Position numbers and translations under genes: made by a program | Notes under the pieces: generated by a model | Told to the model about the DNA's origin: nothing | Databases searched by the model: none | Seen by the model: only the letters and a program-made list of their open reading frames with translations | Shown: in pieces, positions 5,368-5,892 of the stretch | Position numbering within the stretch: position 1 is the first letter of the stretch | How the letters are laid out: each line of letters opens with the position of its first letter | Source of the DNA: an uncultured bacterium | GTDB taxonomy: Bacteria > Pseudomonadota > Gammaproteobacteria > Burkholderiales > Burkholderiaceae_D | Direction: 5' to 3' | Assembly: GCA_903872555.1 (NCBI GenBank) | Contig: CAIQLE010000179.1 | Span: 1-5,892 of the forward strand | Length of the DNA: 5,892 nt

Positions 5368-5892
5368 ATGGCCCTTCTGCAAATTTCTGAACCCGGTATG
5401 TCGACCGCACCGCACCAGCACCGGCTGGCGGTAGGCATCGATCTGGGTACAACCAATTCACTGGTCGCCACCGTACGACATGGCATACCTGAAGTGCTGG
5501 ATGACGAAGAAGGTCATTCACTTTTGCCTTCTATCGTGCGCTACCTGCCGAATGGCTATGCCAATATTGGCCATAGCGCCAAGGCAGCCCAGACCACCGA
5601 CCCTAAGAACACCATTGTGTCAGTCAAGCGTTTCATGGGACGCGGCCTGAAAGATATCGCGCATGTAGAAAACATGCCCTATGACTTTATTGATGCCCCC
5701 GGCATGGTGCAGCTGCGAACAGCCGCCGGAATTAAAAGTCCAGTCGAGGTATCAGCAGAAATACTCGCCACCTTGCGTCAGCGTGCAGAGGATGCGCTGG
5801 GTGATGAACTGGTTGGCGCGGTCATTACAGTGCCTGCGTATTTTGATGATGCCCAGCGTCAGGCCACCAAGGATGCTGCCCATCTTGCAGGC
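5368..5892 (+). CDS. hscA: Fe-S assembly Hsp70 chaperone HscA, N-terminal part
   Basis: The first 175 residues of a specialised Hsp70 that, with HscB, binds the LPPVK motif of IscU and uses ATP to promote cluster transfer. The frame stays open to the right edge, so the rest of the nucleotide-binding domain and the whole substrate-binding domain (about 440 more residues by family length) lie outside. The N-terminus [17 protein letters not shown] is nearly that of E. coli HscA and fixes the start. The phosphate-1 motif [14 protein letters not shown] (residues 29-42), VKRFMGR and [20 protein letters not shown] are Hsp70 signatures. It lies 23 bases after hscB. The sequence before the ATG (ACAGATTATTACC) has no Shine-Dalgarno element, so translation may be coupled to hscB. 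Confidence 0.97.
   Translation, partial: MALLQISEPGMSTAPHQHRLAVGIDLGTTNSLVATVRHGIPEVLDDEEGHSLLPSIVRYLPNGYANIGHSAKAAQTTDPKNTIVSVKRFMGRGLKDIAHVENMPYDFIDAPGMVQLRTAAGIKSPVEVSAEILATLRQRAEDALGDELVGAVITVPAYFDDAQRQATKDAAHLAG

Overview
The window carries the first part of a proteobacterial housekeeping iron-sulfur cluster (ISC) operon, in the order iscR-iscS-iscU-iscA-hscB-hscA, all on the + strand. hscA is cut by the right edge; fdx and iscX would be expected beyond it. Base composition looks close to 50 % GC. The protein sequences (IscR with a longer cluster loop, IscS with a 13-residue N-terminal extension, HscB/HscA of the proteobacterial ISC type) fit a betaproteobacterium, possibly Oxalobacteraceae. 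That placement is my inference from recall, not a computed result.

Left part (1-1275). A minus-strand gene (112-1131) encodes a 339-residue protein I do not recognise, with one C-terminal membrane segment and no signal peptide. It has a good ribosome binding site and is followed by an intrinsic terminator (77 down to 37). Its stop lies inside a hexanucleotide repeat that places four TGA codons in a row in frame. One reading frame over, the same repeat encodes a Ser/Glu tail. Its 144-base upstream region is shared with a divergent + strand gene.

Middle (1276-2202). The + strand gene encodes a divergent member of the family-1 uracil-DNA glycosylase fold in which the catalytic aspartate of motif A is replaced by glycine. 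The 156 bases after it hold the isc promoter: a near-consensus extended -10 promoter overlapped by a good match to the IscR type-1 operator. This is the expected arrangement for autorepression by [2Fe-2S]-IscR.

Right part (2203-5892). IscR is the sensor and repressor, IscS the cysteine desulfurase, IscU the scaffold, IscA an A-type carrier, and HscB/HscA the co-chaperone and Hsp70 that release the cluster from IscU. The diagnostic residues are present in each, including the IscU LPPVK motif read by HscA. iscR, iscS, iscU and iscA are closely spaced with clear Shine-Dalgarno sequences. A strong predicted intrinsic terminator then sits between iscA and hscB and ends two bases before the hscB start codon. 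Neither hscB nor hscA has a recognisable Shine-Dalgarno sequence. The operon therefore appears to be split into a well-expressed iscRSUA part and a damped chaperone part. Further hairpins lie at the end of iscR and in the iscU-iscA gap. No RNA genes, CRISPR arrays, insertion sequences or attachment sites were seen, and no gene-free stretch exceeds about 160 bases.
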